Positions 1 to 10,160 are shown, counted from the first letter of the stretch. The stretch is 64,000 nt of DNA from Algoriphagus sediminis (GCF_030403435.1 NZ_JAUEPH010000004.1:482759-546758); one strand, 5' to 3'. Notes: a model not told the origin generated them from the letters alone. Program-made: numbers and translations.

Positions 1-1203
1 ATCCTTGTACGCTAGGCTTGTGAAACCTCCAGTGTAGATATAGAGGTCCTCGAGTTTCTCACCAGGTCTAACTTCAAAAAAGCCTTCTCGCCTCACTGGG
101 CCAATTATTTCTACTCTGGCTTCCACAGGTGGCACAATGATTACATCATTATCCTGGAGATTAATATTAGCAGATTGATCCCCTTTCGAAAGGAATTCAT
201 AAATGTCTACTGTAGTTACCAGTTTGGAATCTCTGTAAACCTGTATTTTACGGAAAGCTCCATTCTCATTGGGTCCTCCTGCTGCATAAAGACCATTAAA
301 TACGGTTGCAAAAGAAGGCAAGGTGTAGGTTCCTGGCCTTGTCAATTCACCCACCATTGAAACTTTGATGGATCTTATATTCCCTAACCGAATATCTAAG
401 AAAGCTGATGGGTTTGAACCATTAAGTCCAGAATAAATTCTTCCAAGTTGCGATTTCAATCTTGCTTCAGCTGCTGCCACTGTGGAACCTCCCAGTTGGA
501 TAGGGCCAAGATTTGGTACAAAAATTTTCCCTTCAGGGTTTACAATCAAATCAAAGGCTGCCTGAGAAGTACCATAAATATCGATGAGTAACTGATCGCC
601 CGATCCAATTACATAAGAGCTCGGGGTAGGAAGGTTAAGGCTGGGACTAAAATCCAGATTTTGATTATGGAAGAGTTTGAACCCAAATATCTTTTTCTGA
701 AATGGAGTCAGATCATAATAGGGATCACTTCTCCTAAGTGAATCAAAGAGTAAATCCTGCTCCTCCCCCTCGAGAGATCTTCCTTGAAATGAATTCGACA
801 ATTCTCCCTGTGGAGATGTGCTCGAAAGTAAATCCGTAATCCGAGTTCTAAGCTTAGAGGCTTCCAGCGAGCTCATCCCTCTTTCCCTAGCCAAAACATC
901 GATTCGGTCAGGAGAAATTCCTTCTGCCTGAGCCCTACTTATCAATTGCTCTATCTGAGCATCAGATAAGTTATCAACCTTTAAGTTTTGGATATCGCTT
1001 AAGCTCTGAGCAGATGCCACATGTACAATCAGGACCAAAATAGAGACTAATAGAACTCTAAAAATTGGTGCTTTAGGAAATACGAATTTTCTCAAAATAA
1101 TAATCTTGTTTCGATCAAAAACAGCGCTAAGTTGCAATTTTAATCCGAAAATAAATAGGCTCTTCCACAGCTTCGCCCTTTCAGTCACAATATGACCTAG
1201 CAT
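1..1203 (-). CDS. Polysaccharide export protein, SLBB family (3' part outside window)
   Basis: Outer-membrane or periplasmic component that passes capsule or exopolysaccharide out of the cell (Wza-like). Only the N-terminal 401 codons are present; the frame is still open at base 1. A hydrophobic segment ending in VASAQ is the signal peptide. A Poly_export domain follows near residue 198 (VIGSGDQLLIDIYG), then an SLBB domain at about 277-320 and the start of another at about 363. Full-length Bacteroidota relatives have several SLBB domains. The ATG at 1203 gives a long N-terminal extension before the signal peptide; a TTG at 1095 would give a normal signal peptide (MRKFVFPKAP), so the start is uncertain. 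It lies 29 nt behind a regulator gene, suggesting the beginning of a polysaccharide operon continuing leftwards. Confidence 0.88.
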   Translation of the reverse strand, partial: MLGHIVTERAKLWKSLFIFGLKLQLSAVFDRNKIIILRKFVFPKAPIFRVLLVSILVLIVHVASAQSLSDIQNLKVDNLSDAQIEQLISRAQAEGISPDRIDVLARERGMSSLEASKLRTRITDLLSSTSPQGELSNSFQGRSLEGEEQDLLFDSLRRSDPYYDLTPFQKKIFGFKLFHNQNLDFSPSLNLPTPSSYVIGSGDQLLIDIYGTSQAAFDLIVNPEGKIFVPNLGPIQLGGSTVAAAEARLKSQLGRIYSGLNGSNPSAFLDIRLGNIRSIKVSMVGELTRPGTYTLPSFATVFNGLYAAGGPNENGAFRKIQVYRDSKLVTTVDIYEFLSKGDQSANINLQDNDVIIVPPVEARVEIIGPVRREGFFEVRPGEKLEDLYIYTGGFTSLAYKD

Positions 1204-1232
1204 TTTAGTGTCGAGTTCCTCTAAAGGAGACC

Positions 1233-1739
1233 CTATTTTTCGAAAAGGACCAGACCCCGATCCTTTACTCTTTTGTTCACCAATTCAAATTTCACCTTCC
1301 TGTCAATCATCTTCTGAAGTCTTGTGGATAGGTATTTGATATAGCGATCATTTAGTTGATCACCACATACGCAGACATCAATCTGACCTGTGTCCTTTCC
1401 TTCAGCAATATCTCCAGTTAGAACCACCTGATCTACGTCTCCCATCCTTGATAAAATCTGCTCAAGCAGATCATCAAGACCGAGATATTTCCGGATGATG
1501 TCCTGAATGCTGTGAAAGAAAGGATGGGCTATATTTGCCTGGTAAGTGACCTTATTTTTATCATTTTGACGGACCAAAATTCCTGCTCCTGTCAAATGAT
1601 TTAGCTCTTTCCGTATGGAGTTAGTGGATTCACCAAATTCATCAGCTAAGCCACGCAAATGACTCTGATTATTTGAGTTAACAAAAAACTTTACTAATAA
1701 CCTCAATCTGGTTTTTGAGGTGATTAAGGAATCCAGCAT
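1233..1739 (-). CDS. Winged-helix regulator with degenerate nucleotidyltransferase-like domain
   Basis: Predicted DNA-binding regulator of the downstream polysaccharide genes. Residues about 1-75 form an ArsR-like winged helix (TSKTRLRLLVKFF at the start, then a recognition region around SIRKELNHL). The C-terminal half contains VVLTGDIAEGKDTGQIDVCV, which resembles the G[SD]..xG...xxID core of minimal nucleotidyltransferases but lacks the usual two-acid metal pair, so catalysis is doubtful. The first ATG is at 1739; a GTG three codons earlier is possible. A promoter with both boxes lies just upstream, and a short inverted repeat (1745-1759) sits at the predicted transcript start, which could be an autoregulatory site. 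The placement 29 nt before an SLBB export gene is typical of polysaccharide loci in this phylum. Confidence 0.82.
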   Translation of the reverse strand: MLDSLITSKTRLRLLVKFFVNSNNQSHLRGLADEFGESTNSIRKELNHLTGAGILVRQNDKNKVTYQANIAHPFFHSIQDIIRKYLGLDDLLEQILSRMGDVDQVVLTGDIAEGKDTGQIDVCVCGDQLNDRYIKYLSTRLQKMIDRKVKFELVNKRVKDRGLVLFEK

Positions 1740-1763
1740 AAAAATCACTCCTCAAGTGAGTAA

Positions 1764-1791
1764 CAAAGGTACTCAATCATGGAAAATACAA
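1764..1791 (-). promoter_or_regulatory. Promoter of the winged-helix regulator gene
   Basis: On the minus strand a TTG (1791-1789) is followed after 17 nt by TAccTTTG (1771-1764), matching the Bacteroidota -33/-7 consensus. Transcription would start near 1757, about 18 nt before the ATG at 1739. Confidence 0.6.
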
Positions 1792-1821
1792 AACTATTTA
1801 ATCGAAAAATTTAAGCTAGGG

Positions 1822-2193
1822 TCAACCCCGATAAATATTATCAGGAGCCGGGGTAAATACTTTCCTGAAAGCTGATCCAGTCCATGCGCTCAATCCCCCA
1901 ATAATGAAGCCTAAAACTCCTGTAATAGCCACCAGTGTCATTCCTGACCCCACTCCTATTAACTCAGCCATCTTTTGAGGCAAGTCACTCCCGCTATAAA
2001 TACTGAGGTAAAAGCTTTGTCCTACCCACACCAAACCCATACCTAGTGCACCAGCTAGAAAAGATACAAATGCTGGTAATCCTATAAAAGCCGAAACTAT
2101 TGCAATGAAAATCATAACCACCCAGAATGGAAAGAAAGGATTAATGATTCCAACAACTAGAATAACAAGAAAGGTTAGTCCAATAAATTTCAT
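1822..2193 (-). CDS. Small multi-pass membrane protein of unknown function
   Basis: A 123-residue very hydrophobic protein with about four membrane spans (roughly residues 3-20, 24-44, 45-65 and 82-108) and a short polar tail. I do not recognise the family. It begins 6 nt after the stop of the penicillin-acylase-family gene on the same strand, so the two are probably co-transcribed. No catalytic motif is visible. Confidence 0.65.
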   Translation of the reverse strand: MKFIGLTFLVILVVGIINPFFPFWVVMIFIAIVSAFIGLPAFVSFLAGALGMGLVWVGQSFYLSIYSGSDLPQKMAELIGVGSGMTLVAITGVLGFIIGGLSAWTGSAFRKVFTPAPDNIYRG

Positions 2194-2198
2194 AGTGA

Positions 2199-4610
2199 TC
2201 AGTTAAATGTGGTAGTAAAAAGAGCGCCCTGAGTATCATCAAGGCTTCTAAGTGAAAAATCTATATACTCGCCTTTAGACCAGCGGCTTATCATATTCGA
2301 ATAAAAGCGACTTCCTGGATTTCCAGACTGTCCCCCAGGATAAATTCCATAAGCATTTGGTGTTTCCCCGAGTTCTACAACCATTCGCCAAGAAGCTCCA
2401 TGTCTTTCGCTGGTCGCATTAAGAATCCCTCGACCACCTCCTGTGTATATATTGGTTACCGAGAAAGATTCAAACTGAGGCACCAAGTGGCGAACGCTCG
2501 TTCTTTTATAGTTGGCCCAGGAATAATCCCCCTCTTCACTTTCCCATTCTGACATGGTTTCAACAAGTTCTGCAAAACCTGCATTGACATGGGTTGCCGC
2601 CGTTTCAGTTTCAGAAGTATTCTTATGATCAAAAATTTCTCCCTGCGGTTCATTTTTTAACAACTCAACCATTTGGTAATTATTCGGTGTGGTTACCAAT
2701 GCCTCCCATTCGTACCACTCCTTCCAAATTTGATCATCGATTTTATCCCACCAGATATAGAATAAGGTTGGCGCTTTTTGATTTGGATCTGCGTAGAAAT
2801 CCCAGGATTTGAGTTCCTGAAGATATTTCTTAGCCACATCCGAATTAAATTTCTCCTCGTCGAGTAAATCTAAGATCACGGGTAAAGCTTCTGCAGCGTG
2901 TAAATAATAATCGTCGAACTGTAAGGCTTTCATATCATCAACCGTGATATCATCCATTCTTCGAAGTTCGTTATTAAGCCTACGGTTTCGGTAATGCTCA
3001 TAACTTCTGTCCCAGACAAAATACGGGTATGAAGGGTCCACCGGATGTTGATTTGCCGAAGAAACAAATCCTCTTTCAGGATTCAGTGTACTCGCATTTT
3101 GATCAAATGGAATGTAAGCCTGCCAATCCATCAAAGGATCTGCACCATCCATGAAAAACCTTCCCTGTCCTTCCCATTTTACAGGAAATTTGCCCTGAAT
3201 TCGCATGGCGATATCACCATCCTTAGCGGCGAAAACGAAATTCTGGGGAGGGGCTATATAATTATCTAAGGCATCGTTGTAATCATCGTGATTCTTAGCT
3301 TTGTTCATCAGAATGAAGGTCTTAACTTCTTGTGACTCTTCGTGTGCGGTCCATTTCAAGGAAAAGTTCACATCCTGTCTATCTGATCTAAAGGATTTAT
3401 CATAAACTACCGGACCATAATGGGTATATACTACAGTATCAATGAATGCATCTTCACCTTTAACTTTTATTTCTTCAATTCTGAATTCGGTATCCCTCCA
3501 CTCATCGCCATATTTATACTGGGTTCTACTTTCATCTTTGAAGGTGATTTTGTACCAATCTCTCGCATCCTTGGTCGCATTAGTTACACCCCAAGCGATG
3601 TTTTCATTAAATCCTGAAATAACCCCGATTGCCCCAGGTAAAGTAGCTCCTTTAACGCTGTGATTTGGAGTGGTTAATTGCATGGAATACCAGATCGATG
3701 GAAGATTCAGACTTAAGTGAGGATCATTGGCGAGAATAGGCCGACCACTTTTAGTTTTGGATCCAGAAACGGCCCAGTTGTTCGACCCTATTCCTGGTTC
3801 TGGTTGTGGAAGGGGGTCCATAACCAAAAGATCATTAGGATAAACCGTAGTATCAGGACTTTGAACTTGAATGGGGTCAAAATCCCAAATCCTTTCAGCC
3901 TCAATTACTGGATCATTGTCTTTTGGAAAATAAGGAAAAAGCTTATTAACCATCTCTTCCCCTAAAATCTTACGTAGATTAGAAAACTGAAGGTCTGAAT
4001 CCCCCATCAGCATATCGGCCATATATTTTAAAAGCAATGCTGATTTATATGGAGTCCAATGTTCTGGTCGATAATTGAGGATTTTATATTCAACAGGAAG
4101 TGTGGCATCTGTCAATCCATCAATATACTGATTCACTCCATCAGAGAAAGCTTCAAGTATCGCTTCAATTTCCGGTTCGGAACTCATTCCCGCCAGACCC
4201 TTCTCTGCACCAAAAGCAAGACCTTTTCGCCTATTCATTCGATCAAGCTCAATGGCGGCAGGCCCTACTATTTCTGAGATTCTACCAGCAGCCGCATGAG
4301 TTTGAAACTCCATCTGCCAAAGCCTATGTTGGGCTGTGATGTATCCTTGAGCTCTATAAAGGTCCAATTCATTCTCAGCAAAAACGTGAGGAATCAGGTC
4401 TTCATCATAGATTACCTTTACAGGAGCTGATAAATTATCTAGGTCTATTTCCTTTTCAGCGATTTGGTCTTCGCTAAGGGTATTTTGCCAAAAACCATGA
4501 TTTGGATCCAGGAGTCCAGCCAAAGGAGGAACAGAATCTATGGGCCGGGAAATCAAAAATGCCAAACCCACCGAAAGGATGAGCGAGACAATCAAAGAGA
4601 GGTACTTCAT
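2199..4610 (-). CDS. Penicillin acylase family protein (Ntn-hydrolase)
   Basis: Secreted or periplasmic amidase of the penicillin G acylase / acyl-homoserine-lactone acylase family; such enzymes cut themselves into two chains and use the new N-terminal Ser as nucleophile. The expected cleavage site is visible as GIGSNNW, making Ser276 the likely catalytic residue, with ANDPHL downstream as in family members. The N-terminus has one hydrophobic segment (residues about 3-21) acting as signal or anchor. Length (803 aa) fits the family. The substrate cannot be told from sequence; penicillins, acyl-homoserine lactones and other N-acyl compounds are all possible. It has its own promoter upstream and a small membrane protein downstream. 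Confidence 0.9.
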   Translation of the reverse strand: MKYLSLIVSLILSVGLAFLISRPIDSVPPLAGLLDPNHGFWQNTLSEDQIAEKEIDLDNLSAPVKVIYDEDLIPHVFAENELDLYRAQGYITAQHRLWQMEFQTHAAAGRISEIVGPAAIELDRMNRRKGLAFGAEKGLAGMSSEPEIEAILEAFSDGVNQYIDGLTDATLPVEYKILNYRPEHWTPYKSALLLKYMADMLMGDSDLQFSNLRKILGEEMVNKLFPYFPKDNDPVIEAERIWDFDPIQVQSPDTTVYPNDLLVMDPLPQPEPGIGSNNWAVSGSKTKSGRPILANDPHLSLNLPSIWYSMQLTTPNHSVKGATLPGAIGVISGFNENIAWGVTNATKDARDWYKITFKDESRTQYKYGDEWRDTEFRIEEIKVKGEDAFIDTVVYTHYGPVVYDKSFRSDRQDVNFSLKWTAHEESQEVKTFILMNKAKNHDDYNDALDNYIAPPQNFVFAAKDGDIAMRIQGKFPVKWEGQGRFFMDGADPLMDWQAYIPFDQNASTLNPERGFVSSANQHPVDPSYPYFVWDRSYEHYRNRRLNNELRRMDDITVDDMKALQFDDYYLHAAEALPVILDLLDEEKFNSDVAKKYLQELKSWDFYADPNQKAPTLFYIWWDKIDDQIWKEWYEWEALVTTPNNYQMVELLKNEPQGEIFDHKNTSETETAATHVNAGFAELVETMSEWESEEGDYSWANYKRTSVRHLVPQFESFSVTNIYTGGGRGILNATSERHGASWRMVVELGETPNAYGIYPGGQSGNPGSRFYSNMISRWSKGEYIDFSLRSLDDTQGALFTTTFN

Positions 4611-4635
4611 TAATGTTGTTTTGGAGTATTTCAGA

Positions 4636-4663
4636 CAAAAATACTGAATAGATTCAATCTCAA
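4636..4663 (-). promoter_or_regulatory. Promoter of the penicillin-acylase-family gene
   Basis: Minus-strand TTG (4663-4661) followed after 17 nt by TAttTTTG (4643-4636), 25 nt before the ATG at 4610. Confidence 0.55.
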
Positions 4664-4700
4664 AACCCTACCCTCTGCTTTTTTGATTTTTAACGAAAAA

Positions 4701-4718
4701 CGCCTCTAAAAAGAGGCG
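4701..4718 (-). terminator. Rho-independent terminator after the DUF2911 gene
   Basis: Seven-base-pair GC-rich stem (CGCCTCT/AGAGGCG) with a four-base loop, followed on the minus strand by TTTTT. It lies 6 nt after the stop codon at 4724. Confidence 0.85.
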
Positions 4719-4723
4719 CTTAA

Positions 4724-5293
4724 TTATTTAATACTGATAGGTAGAGTCATTTTCTCCCATTTGACAATGATTCCCGGATCGGCTATCTCAAAGGATAGCA
4801 CTTCCTGACTTTCCGTACCCATGCTAGGAGTCACTTTGACCCGAAGAACATCATTATTCTCGTTGTACTGGAAATGCCCGTGCTCCAAGTCCCAATCGGA
4901 ATTAAAAATCACTGTCCAGGCTTGATTTTCCTTTGGAATCGTAAAAATCGAATATTTCCCAGGCTCTAAAACCTTTCCCTCCACTTCGATGGCTTCGGTC
5001 ACTTCTATATAGGTGGCCTCATTTGCACCTGTTCTCCAAACCACATTATAGGGTACTAGATCTCCCCAAACTTCCCGTCCTTTAACAGATGGAGCCCCAT
5101 ATTGAAGTTTAACGGATTTACCATTAATCTCACCGGAGATTTTTCTTAATGGACTTGGCCGTTGTTCTTCTTCCGACATGGTTACTTCTTCCTCGGAAGT
5201 GCTTGAATTCGTAGATTCAGCTGATTTAGGATCACATCCCGTGATGCTTGCTGCTAAGGCCAAAGAAGGTAATATCAGTTTAGATTTTTTCAT
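4724..5293 (-). CDS. DUF2911 domain lipoprotein
   Basis: A 189-residue lipoprotein. The signal peptide ends in the lipobox ITGC (Cys20), followed by a low-complexity Ser/Glu linker to about residue 45. The rest is a DUF2911 domain, recognisable from the YGAPSVKGREVWGDLVPY and WRTGANEAT segments and EPGKYSIFTIP. The biochemical role of DUF2911 is not known; these proteins are common in Bacteroidota and likely sit on the periplasmic face of a membrane. It has a terminator of its own, and no operon partner is evident. Confidence 0.88.
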   Translation of the reverse strand: MKKSKLILPSLALAASITGCDPKSAESTNSSTSEEEVTMSEEEQRPSPLRKISGEINGKSVKLQYGAPSVKGREVWGDLVPYNVVWRTGANEATYIEVTEAIEVEGKVLEPGKYSIFTIPKENQAWTVIFNSDWDLEHGHFQYNENNDVLRVKVTPSMGTESQEVLSFEIADPGIIVKWEKMTLPISIK

Positions 5294-5506
5294 GGTGTGT
5301 GGTCTGTTTAATAAAATTCATACAGCAAAATCTTTGCCCTAATTAAAATTAGACAAAATTGATTTTTAAAAAACTCTTGGTATAATCATTGAAGAGAAAC
5401 GTTATCTAAAATAGTATTGTTGCCTAAAAAATTCTAAAAAATTAGGCTTCTGCCTTACCATTTCTTTTTACAACTTGCATACTGATTCAGCGTTTTATTT
5501 GCTTAA

Positions 5507-6544
5507 ATGAGGTATTTCTACATTGCCATTGGTATCCTAAGTCTGGGAATGTTTTCCAGTGTTTATATCTCACCGGAGCACTTTCCATACGTTGGGTTGA
5601 TTCCTTTTTTTATTCCTGTTGTTTGGCTTCTGAATCTACTTTTGCTTTGCATAGCCATATTGTCCTGGAGAAAATCTGCTTTTATACCCCTTATAGTTTT
5701 ACTGATAGGCTACAGATTTGTGGCTATTACCTTCCAGCTAAACCCAAAAATAGAATCAACTGAACCTACTATTGATGTATTATCATACAATGCACATCTT
5801 TTCGATTATAAAAGAAGGGTAACAGGTGGTCCATTCGACCCTAATGTATTTAAATGGATTCAAGATCATCCTGCTGGTGTAAAAGTCTTTCAGGAATTTT
5901 ATAACGATGAAACCTCTTCCAGTCGCAATGCTCTGAAAATTCTGGGAGACGATATGGGTTTAGAATATAGCTATCAGGTGATTGATGGGAATCCTGAGAA
6001 GCGCTCTTACGGCCTAGCTATTTTTTCGAAATACCCAATTTTGAATGAAGGGAAAATCTTTGATAATCAAAAGTCAAACGGAGCCATATTCGCAGATATT
6101 CTGGTAAATCAGGACACTATCAGGATATATAATTCTCACCTTGAGTCTATGAAAATAGATTCTGATCTACTTGAAAACATTGAAGGTGTACGTGATAATT
6201 ATCGCCAGACCCTAGGCAAACTGCACCGCGGGAGCCTTACCCGAAGCCGGCAACTCAAAGTTTTAGTCGAGCATATTCGCTTTAGTCCACACCCTGTCAT
6301 TCTCTTGGGTGATCTCAACGAAGTCCCCTATTCATATACCTATTTTAAGCTTTCTGAAAGCCTGGTAAACGCCTTTGAAGAAGCAGGCAGAGGTTTTGGT
6401 TTCACCTATAATCGTATCCTTTTCTTTCTTAGAATTGATCATATTTTTAGCTCACCTGAATTAAAGGCAGTTGACTTCAAAACTCACAGAGAGGTGGATT
6501 ATTCCGATCACTATCCGGTCTCTGCGTCTTTCAATTTTGAATGA
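5507..6544 (+). CDS. Endonuclease/exonuclease/phosphatase family membrane protein
   Basis: Membrane-anchored EEP-fold metal-dependent hydrolase. The first 75 residues hold two to three membrane spans; the EEP domain then starts at DVLSYNAHLFD. Family motifs follow in order: the metal-binding Glu in VFQEFYN, HLES, LLGDLNEVP, IDHIFSS and the terminal SDHYPV with the catalytic His. Families with this fold cut nucleic acids, inositol phosphates or sphingomyelin; the membrane spans argue for an extracytoplasmic phosphodiester substrate. Its last 34 nt overlap the 3' end of the opposite-strand RND gene. Confidence 0.87.
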   Translation: MRYFYIAIGILSLGMFSSVYISPEHFPYVGLIPFFIPVVWLLNLLLLCIAILSWRKSAFIPLIVLLIGYRFVAITFQLNPKIESTEPTIDVLSYNAHLFDYKRRVTGGPFDPNVFKWIQDHPAGVKVFQEFYNDETSSSRNALKILGDDMGLEYSYQVIDGNPEKRSYGLAIFSKYPILNEGKIFDNQKSNGAIFADILVNQDTIRIYNSHLESMKIDSDLLENIEGVRDNYRQTLGKLHRGSLTRSRQLKVLVEHIRFSPHPVILLGDLNEVPYSYTYFKLSESLVNAFEEAGRGFGFTYNRILFFLRIDHIFSSPELKAVDFKTHREVDYSDHYPVSASFNFE

Positions 6545-8781
6545 TTTTTTTCCTCCCAAACCCTTTTCATAGGAAGGAGCAATACTGGCAATAGTATCAA
6601 ATCAGCCAATAGTGCAAAAATGAGAGAAAGAGAAATAAGCACCCCTGTGAAGTAGGTAACCTCGAATTGACTAAAAGTGAGGACAGCAAAGCCTGACACC
6701 AATACCAAAGTAGTCAATACAATGGCAAAACCAGTTTCTAAAAAAGTTCTCTTTATGGCGTATAAAAGGCTTTTACCCTGATCCAACTCAAGCTTCAGCC
6801 TTGTCATAAAATGTATACTATCATCTACGGCTATCCCAAAAGCGACCGAAAATAGGATGGCTGTGGATAGTTTAAATTCAATCCCAGTTAAAAACATAAA
6901 TCCAGCCATCATAATTAATGGAAAGAGGTTTGGAACTAGGAGGATAAGTGAAATTCTCCAGGAACGAAATAAAATACCCGCAATTAAACCCACCAGGAAA
7001 AAAGCAACACCAAGACCTCTCACCATTTGCCAGGTGACGGATTGATGGCCTTGATCAATCAAAAACGAAGTCCCCGTCCATCGTACCTCTAGGACTTCAG
7101 GGTCAATGTTTTCGGCAAGAAATTGAAAAAACTCCTTTCTTTTCCTCTCCATTTCAAAGCTGCCCAAATCAGGTAAGCGACCGGAAATTCGAGCAGTTTT
7201 TAGATCATCTGTTAGGTATCCGTCTCCAACTTGACGAACAACCCTTGGCAAAAACCTCCTTAACCTCTGAAATTGGCCCTCACTTGGTAAGGAGTAAGCG
7301 TTTAGGCTTCCCTGATTTTGCGCTTGATTCAAGGTTTTCACTAATGACACAGGGGAGATAAACCTGCGCTCACCGAACAATCTCACTAACTCCTTTTCAA
7401 TCTTTTCGATTTCTTTCAGCGTTTCTAATTCAAAAAGAGTAGCCTCTTCACCCAGGCTTTTTACTTGAATTTCCAAAGGATTGGAACCACCATATTGAGA
7501 ATCGAAAAAGTTCAAATCCGCTTGAATGGGATGATCTTTTGGCAAACTGTCCAGAAGAAAACCGTTGATTTTTACTTGGCTCGCTAGCAATAGAAACAAA
7601 ACCGAAATACCTAGAAAACCATAGGCAATCCCTTTTCTATTTTCCAACACTCTTTGAAAAATAGCAAGAAGGATGGTTTTCTTAGGTGGTCTTCTAGTCA
7701 CCCCAAGGGTGACAGGGAAGAAATGAAGAAGCCCGGGAGTGATGAGAATAATTGCAATAAATATCACAAAAATTCCCAGTCCTGTGCTCAATCCAAATGA
7801 CTTAAGAGCTGGAATGGTGGTAAAGTAAAGTGAAATAAAACCCAAGCCTGTTGTTAAAATCGTCAAGCCGACAGGAACGAATAATTCCTTAAACACCTCT
7901 TCTATAACTAGCTCCTTTTCTTTAGCTCTTAGCCTTTTAGCGAGGTGCGTGAAAAAGTGGATCAATGCACTCATACCAACAATCAGAAAAATGGTAGGCT
8001 GCATTACCGACATCACATCTAATGATCTGCCTCCAAGAATGATTAAAGCAAAAGCCCATGCAACCCCAATAGAAAGGATGAAAATAGGAATCAAAACCCC
8101 AGACCAACTCCTGTAAATTAAGGCTAGAACGATAAGTATCAGAACGAATGAGATACCCAAAAACAAACTAAATTCAGACTGCATGAGCTTTACAAAATCA
8201 CCTTGTGCCTGAATTTTGCCTGCAACTGCCAAAGGCTCTATTGCATTATCCTGAAAAGCTTTTTTAATTTGAGTGTAAACCAGATCTCCATCTTCCTTGC
8301 TGATATTTTGTTGATTTTTCACCAGCATTAAAAAGCTCTCACCATCAGCAGAGACAAGCCCACTTCGATAAAAGTCTAAATCATCTGAAAATGAGGCCAG
8401 GCTTTTAGCAGACTCCCAGCTTAACACAGGTTGATAACTTACTCCAAAAACACCAATCAGAGGTTTTTGTGCATTTAAAACACTTATCACGGTATCGACC
8501 CTTTGAATATCTGCTATTTGATTTTGTAGGGAGGATGCCTTTTCCAAGAAACCTTGATTCAACCAAGGTCCTTCTGGGTTTCCAATAGCCAAAAGGAGAT
8601 AATCATTATCATTTTCAAACCTTTGTTTAAAGCCTTCATAAAAATCAAGGTCTTCATCATCCTGAGGAAAAAACTGCTCAAAGTCGTATTCAAATTCAGG
8701 CACAGGTCTCATCAAGGCAATTCCAACCCCTATCAGCAAGGCTAAGGCAAGAAAAAAATAAGATGTACTTTTTTTAAACAT
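6511..8781 (-). CDS. MMPL/RND family exporter
   Basis: Inner-membrane RND-superfamily transporter with two repeats of one span, a large extracytoplasmic loop and five more spans. The first periplasmic loop covers about residues 30-205 and the second about 400-590. The second half has the [15 protein letters not shown] segment, typical of MMPL/HAE3-type proteins that move lipids or hydrophobic compounds. The ATG at 8781 ([10 protein letters not shown]) gives a normal first membrane segment; an upstream in-frame TTG at 8796 is less likely. No membrane-fusion protein or outer-membrane channel lies next to it, again pointing to the MMPL rather than AcrB group. The cargo is unknown. Confidence 0.88.
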   Translation of the reverse strand: MFKKSTSYFFLALALLIGVGIALMRPVPEFEYDFEQFFPQDDEDLDFYEGFKQRFENDNDYLLLAIGNPEGPWLNQGFLEKASSLQNQIADIQRVDTVISVLNAQKPLIGVFGVSYQPVLSWESAKSLASFSDDLDFYRSGLVSADGESFLMLVKNQQNISKEDGDLVYTQIKKAFQDNAIEPLAVAGKIQAQGDFVKLMQSEFSLFLGISFVLILIVLALIYRSWSGVLIPIFILSIGVAWAFALIILGGRSLDVMSVMQPTIFLIVGMSALIHFFTHLAKRLRAKEKELVIEEVFKELFVPVGLTILTTGLGFISLYFTTIPALKSFGLSTGLGIFVIFIAIILITPGLLHFFPVTLGVTRRPPKKTILLAIFQRVLENRKGIAYGFLGISVLFLLLASQVKINGFLLDSLPKDHPIQADLNFFDSQYGGSNPLEIQVKSLGEEATLFELETLKEIEKIEKELVRLFGERRFISPVSLVKTLNQAQNQGSLNAYSLPSEGQFQRLRRFLPRVVRQVGDGYLTDDLKTARISGRLPDLGSFEMERKRKEFFQFLAENIDPEVLEVRWTGTSFLIDQGHQSVTWQMVRGLGVAFFLVGLIAGILFRSWRISLILLVPNLFPLIMMAGFMFLTGIEFKLSTAILFSVAFGIAVDDSIHFMTRLKLELDQGKSLLYAIKRTFLETGFAIVLTTLVLVSGFAVLTFSQFEVTYFTGVLISLSLIFALLADLILLPVLLLPMKRVWEEKNHSKLKDAETG

Positions 8782-8911
8782 CAAGCGGGAAATCAAAGCG
8801 AGACAATATTCGTCAAGTATACAAGGAAAATCAGAGCTTTGTTTTCCTTGGGTTCCTTTTCTTAAAGAGACTTTCTATCTTGCCTGTCCAACCCAAAACA
8901 TTCAAAAGTAC

Positions 8912-9706
8912 ATGCAGCAATATCATGATCTGATGCGCAAAATCCTTGATGAAGGAATAGTCAAAGGAGATAGAACGGGTACAGGAACACGAAGCATTTT
9001 TGGACATCAGATGAGATTTGATCTGTCCGAAGGATTTCCACTTGTTACCACAAAAAAACTTCATCTTCGGTCCATCATTATCGAGCTTCTGTGGTTCCTG
9101 AAAGGGGATTCAAATATTGGCTATCTCAAAGAGAATAAGGTTTCCATTTGGGATGAATGGGCAGATGAAAATGGTGATTTAGGCCCTGTTTATGGCTATC
9201 AATGGAGACATTGGCCAGATGGAAATGGCGGAGAAATTGATCAAATCAAAAACCTGATCCATAACATCAAAACAAAGCCGGATAGCAGAAGGCATATTGT
9301 GAGTGCATGGAATGTGGCTGACGTTGACCACATGGCCCTTCCTCCCTGTCATACTATTTTTCAATTTTACGTGGCGGATGGAAAGCTTTCCTGCCAATTA
9401 TACCAGAGAAGTGCGGATGTATTCCTTGGGGTTCCGTTTAATATTGCCTCCTACGCTTTATTCACCATGATGATCGCACAGGTCTGCGATTTGAAACTTG
9501 GAGATTTCGTTCACACCTTCGGCGATGCACACTTATATTCTAATCACATTGAGCAGGCGGAATTGCAGCTCACAAGGGATATCAGGCCTTTACCACAAAT
9601 GAAAATAAACCCTGATGTCAAGGATATTTTCGAATTTAAGTACGAGGACTTTGAACTGGTAAATTATGATCCTCATCCACATATCAAAGCTCCCGTCGCA
9701 GTCTAA
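8912..9706 (+). CDS. thyA: Thymidylate synthase
   Basis: Makes dTMP from dUMP using methylene-tetrahydrofolate as carbon donor and reductant. The 264 residues match the length of the E. coli enzyme, and the key segments are all present: DRTGTGT near the N-terminus, the catalytic Cys146 in [17 protein letters not shown] with the phosphate-binding Arg, and HLYSNH. The C-terminus KAPVAV closes the active site. The next gene is an NTF2-fold protein only 16 nt downstream, not the more usual folA. Confidence 0.98.
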   Translation: MQQYHDLMRKILDEGIVKGDRTGTGTRSIFGHQMRFDLSEGFPLVTTKKLHLRSIIIELLWFLKGDSNIGYLKENKVSIWDEWADENGDLGPVYGYQWRHWPDGNGGEIDQIKNLIHNIKTKPDSRRHIVSAWNVADVDHMALPPCHTIFQFYVADGKLSCQLYQRSADVFLGVPFNIASYALFTMMIAQVCDLKLGDFVHTFGDAHLYSNHIEQAELQLTRDIRPLPQMKINPDVKDIFEFKYEDFELVNYDPHPHIKAPVAV

Positions 9707-9722
9707 TTAAACTTCTACTGCC

Positions 9723-10109
9723 ATGCTAAATCTACAAAGAGAGAAACTTATAGATGGTTATATCAGTGCCTACAATCAAAAGGATCTCAAGGGTATGCTA
9801 AAACCACTTCATGAAGATGTAGTCTTTGAAAATTATTCCAAAGGGGAATTGACTCACAGCACCCAGGGAATCCATGAATTTGAAAAGCAAGCTAGGAAGG
9901 CCTTGGATATGTTTGAAACCCGGGAACAGTCACCGGAAAAATATATCCACCAAACCCACCATACCGACCTTCATTTGAAATACCGTGCCATTCTCGGGAA
10001 AGACTTCCCCGATGGAAATTTAAAGAAGGGTGACGAAATCAGCCTTAAGGGAAGGTCCGTTTTCACGTTCAAGGACGGTTTGATTTCAAAAATTCAAGAT
10101 TACTCCTAA
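9723..10109 (+). CDS. NTF2-like (SnoaL-type) fold protein
   Basis: A 128-residue protein with the N-terminal helix pattern of SnoaL/NTF2-like domains (IDGYISAYNQKDLKGML, then a predicted strand EDVVFENY) and the C-terminal strand FTFKDGLISKIQDYS. Members bind small molecules in a cone-shaped pocket and some are isomerases or hydrolases; no specific activity can be assigned. It starts 16 nt after thyA and shares its transcript, ending at a strong hairpin. Confidence 0.8.
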   Translation: MLNLQREKLIDGYISAYNQKDLKGMLKPLHEDVVFENYSKGELTHSTQGIHEFEKQARKALDMFETREQSPEKYIHQTHHTDLHLKYRAILGKDFPDGNLKKGDEISLKGRSVFTFKDGLISKIQDYS

Positions 10110-10110
10110 A

Positions 10111-10147
10111 AAATGAAGGCTGTTATCGAATTTAACAGCCTTCATTT
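10111..10147. terminator. Bidirectional terminator
   Basis: A 15-bp perfect inverted repeat (arms 10111-10125 and 10133-10147) with A-rich and T-rich flanks, placed between the convergent NTF2-fold and S9 peptidase genes. It can stop transcription from both sides. Confidence 0.9.
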
Positions 10148-10160
10148 TTTTCGGTTTATC

